Below are positions 12,490-13,717 of a stretch of 13,717 bases of DNA, piece after piece. The notes beneath the pieces are model-generated. The model worked only from the letters and a program-made list of their open reading frames with translations. It searched no databases and was not told where the DNA came from. The stretch spans positions 1-13,717 of the forward strand of contig CAZXQG010000072.1 in assembly GCA_964642725.1 (NCBI GenBank). Direction: 5' to 3'. Position 1 is the stretch's first letter, and each line of letters begins with the position of its first letter. The DNA is from JAGVPT01 sp964642725. GTDB lineage: Bacteria > Bacteroidota > Ignavibacteria > UBA10030 > UBA8401. The translations under genes and the position numbers were made by a program.

Positions 12490-13717
12490 ATGTCTCTGAG
12501 ATCTATTTTATTTTTTTGCATTATTCTCTTTTTGAATATCGATATCGTATTTGGGAAAGAGAACAAGTCTTCGTCCACGTCAGAGAACGTTTCTTCTTCA
12601 GTCAACTTTACATCATCGAATTTGCCGATCGTGGTTATTAACACTCATGGGCAAGCAATTCCTGATGAGCCTAAAATCACGGCGGACATGGGAGTTATCT
12701 ATAATGGGGTAGGGATAAGGAATTACGCAAAAGATCCGTTCAATAATTATAGCGGAAAGATCGGTATAGAATTGCGCGGCAATTCGACCCAGAGTTTTCC
12801 GAAGAAACCGTATTCTCTTGAGACACGCGACAGTACCGGTGCAAATTTGGATGTCTCGCTTCTCGGCATGCCGGCAGAGAATGATTGGATTTTATTAGCT
12901 TCATATATTGACAGAACCTTTATACGGGATCCTTTGGCTCACTATTTATCGACAATGACCGGACGCTGGTCAAGCCGCTTCCGCTTTTGCGAGCTTGTTC
13001 TCAATGGTGAGTATGAGGGCGTCTATATTCTCTTAGAAAAAATCAAGAGAACGAAAAACAGGCTTAATATTAGCAAACTTACTCCATCCGATACTTCAGG
13101 GGACAATCTCACGGGAGGGTACATTTATGAGGTGGACGGCTTTGGAGATGATTTCGGCGAACACCGCGTTATTGAGTATCCTAAAATTGCCGATGTCGTC
13201 AATGCCCAATTGAATTACATTAGAAGTTATGATGACAGTTTTAGGAATGTAATGAATTCATCCACTTTTGAAGATACGGTGAAAGGATACAGTGCATGGA
13301 TTGATGTAGACGCATTTGTCGCTGAATTGATAGTACAAGAAGTTATGCGCAATAGCGACGCGTACGGCTGGAGCGCTTATTTTCATAAAGACAAAAATAA
13401 AAAACTGGCTGCTGGCCCCGTTTGGGATTTTGACCAGTCCGCAGGAAATTCCAATTATCCCGATGACGGAGTTGTCGAAGGGTGGCTGTTCGTAAGTACG
13501 AAAACAAACGGTACGCCATTTTTCTGGTCAAAATTATATTCTGACCCTAAGTTTAAATCTCAATTGCAAATCAGATGGAAAGAGCTGAGGGAAAGTGTAT
13601 TTAGCACCGATACGATAATGGCATTCATTGACTCCTGTGCAAGATATCTGAACGAGGCCCAATATAGGAATTTTCAGAAATGGCCTGTTCTCGGCGTCTT
13701 TATCTGGCGTGAAACAA
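12490..13717 (+). CDS. CotH-type secreted protein kinase (3' end beyond the window)
   Basis: The frame is open from ATG 12490 to the right edge (409 codons visible). The N-terminus (MSLRSILFFCIILFLNIDIVFG) is a signal peptide, followed by a Ser/Thr-rich stretch. The CotH domain starts near LPIVVINTHG (about residue 45), continues through IELRGNSTQSFPKKPY, MPAENDW, EYEGVYILLEKIKR and SGDNLTGGYI, and ends in view at NEAQYRNFQKWPVLG. Putative active-site residues are Asp290 (NSD) and Asp313 (WDFD). Their 23-residue spacing equals that of the two essential Asp residues of Bacillus subtilis CotH as I recall them (228 and 251). It is a clear paralogue of the kinase at the left edge. The bases before the start show no good Shine-Dalgarno, and the start is one base after the preceding stop, which suggests translational coupling. 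By eye the gene is more AT-rich than the GH genes. The C-terminus, and hence any T9SS tail, is not visible. Confidence 0.9.
   Translation, partial: MSLRSILFFCIILFLNIDIVFGKENKSSSTSENVSSSVNFTSSNLPIVVINTHGQAIPDEPKITADMGVIYNGVGIRNYAKDPFNNYSGKIGIELRGNSTQSFPKKPYSLETRDSTGANLDVSLLGMPAENDWILLASYIDRTFIRDPLAHYLSTMTGRWSSRFRFCELVLNGEYEGVYILLEKIKRTKNRLNISKLTPSDTSGDNLTGGYIYEVDGFGDDFGEHRVIEYPKIADVVNAQLNYIRSYDDSFRNVMNSSTFEDTVKGYSAWIDVDAFVAELIVQEVMRNSDAYGWSAYFHKDKNKKLAAGPVWDFDQSAGNSNYPDDGVVEGWLFVSTKTNGTPFFWSKLYSDPKFKSQLQIRWKELRESVFSTDTIMAFIDSCARYLNEAQYRNFQKWPVLGVFIWRET

Overview
The window looks like a chromosomal stretch from an FCB-group bacterium, most likely Ignavibacteria/Chlorobiota or a relative in the wider Bacteroidota. 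This is inferred from sequence style. Four of the seven proteins end in a type IX secretion (T9SS) type A sorting domain with the signature QNYPNPFNP, followed by VYDxLGxEV, SGxYFYxL and a terminal KKMxLLK. This signature is typical of those lineages. All seven genes are on the + strand, gaps are mostly short, and every protein whose N-terminus is visible, except the small one, carries a signal peptide. The locus is therefore devoted to the cell envelope and secretion.

Layout: (1) positions 3-1424, the 3' part of a CotH-type secreted protein kinase ending in a T9SS sorting domain; (2) 1495-3552, a Ser/Thr-rich secreted protein, probably a beta-propeller, with a sorting domain; (3) 3648-6113, a periplasmic or secreted GH2 beta-galactosidase-type enzyme without a sorting domain; (4) 6225-8963, a GH59 enzyme strongly resembling animal galactosylceramidase (GALC), with an extra beta-sandwich module and a sorting domain; (5) a 338-base intergenic region with two REP-like hairpins; (6) 9302-12196, a large surface protein with a gapless 265-residue internal duplication around InlB-like and FN3-like modules, plus a sorting domain; (7) 12228-12488, an unrecognised 86-residue hydrophobic protein; (8) 12490 to the window end, a second CotH-type kinase starting one base after the preceding stop.

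How they may work together (inference): GH2 and GH59 are both expected to act on beta-galactosides, GH59 at the cell surface and GH2 probably in the periplasm, which would make a small galactoside or glycolipid/galactan-degrading unit. The CotH proteins belong to a family whose Bacillus members phosphorylate serines of spore-coat proteins. Here two of them flank Ser/Thr-rich T9SS cargo, so phosphorylation of exported surface proteins is a testable idea. The least explained part is the tiny hydrophobic protein coupled to the second CotH. No RNA genes, CRISPR arrays, transposases or phage genes were seen.
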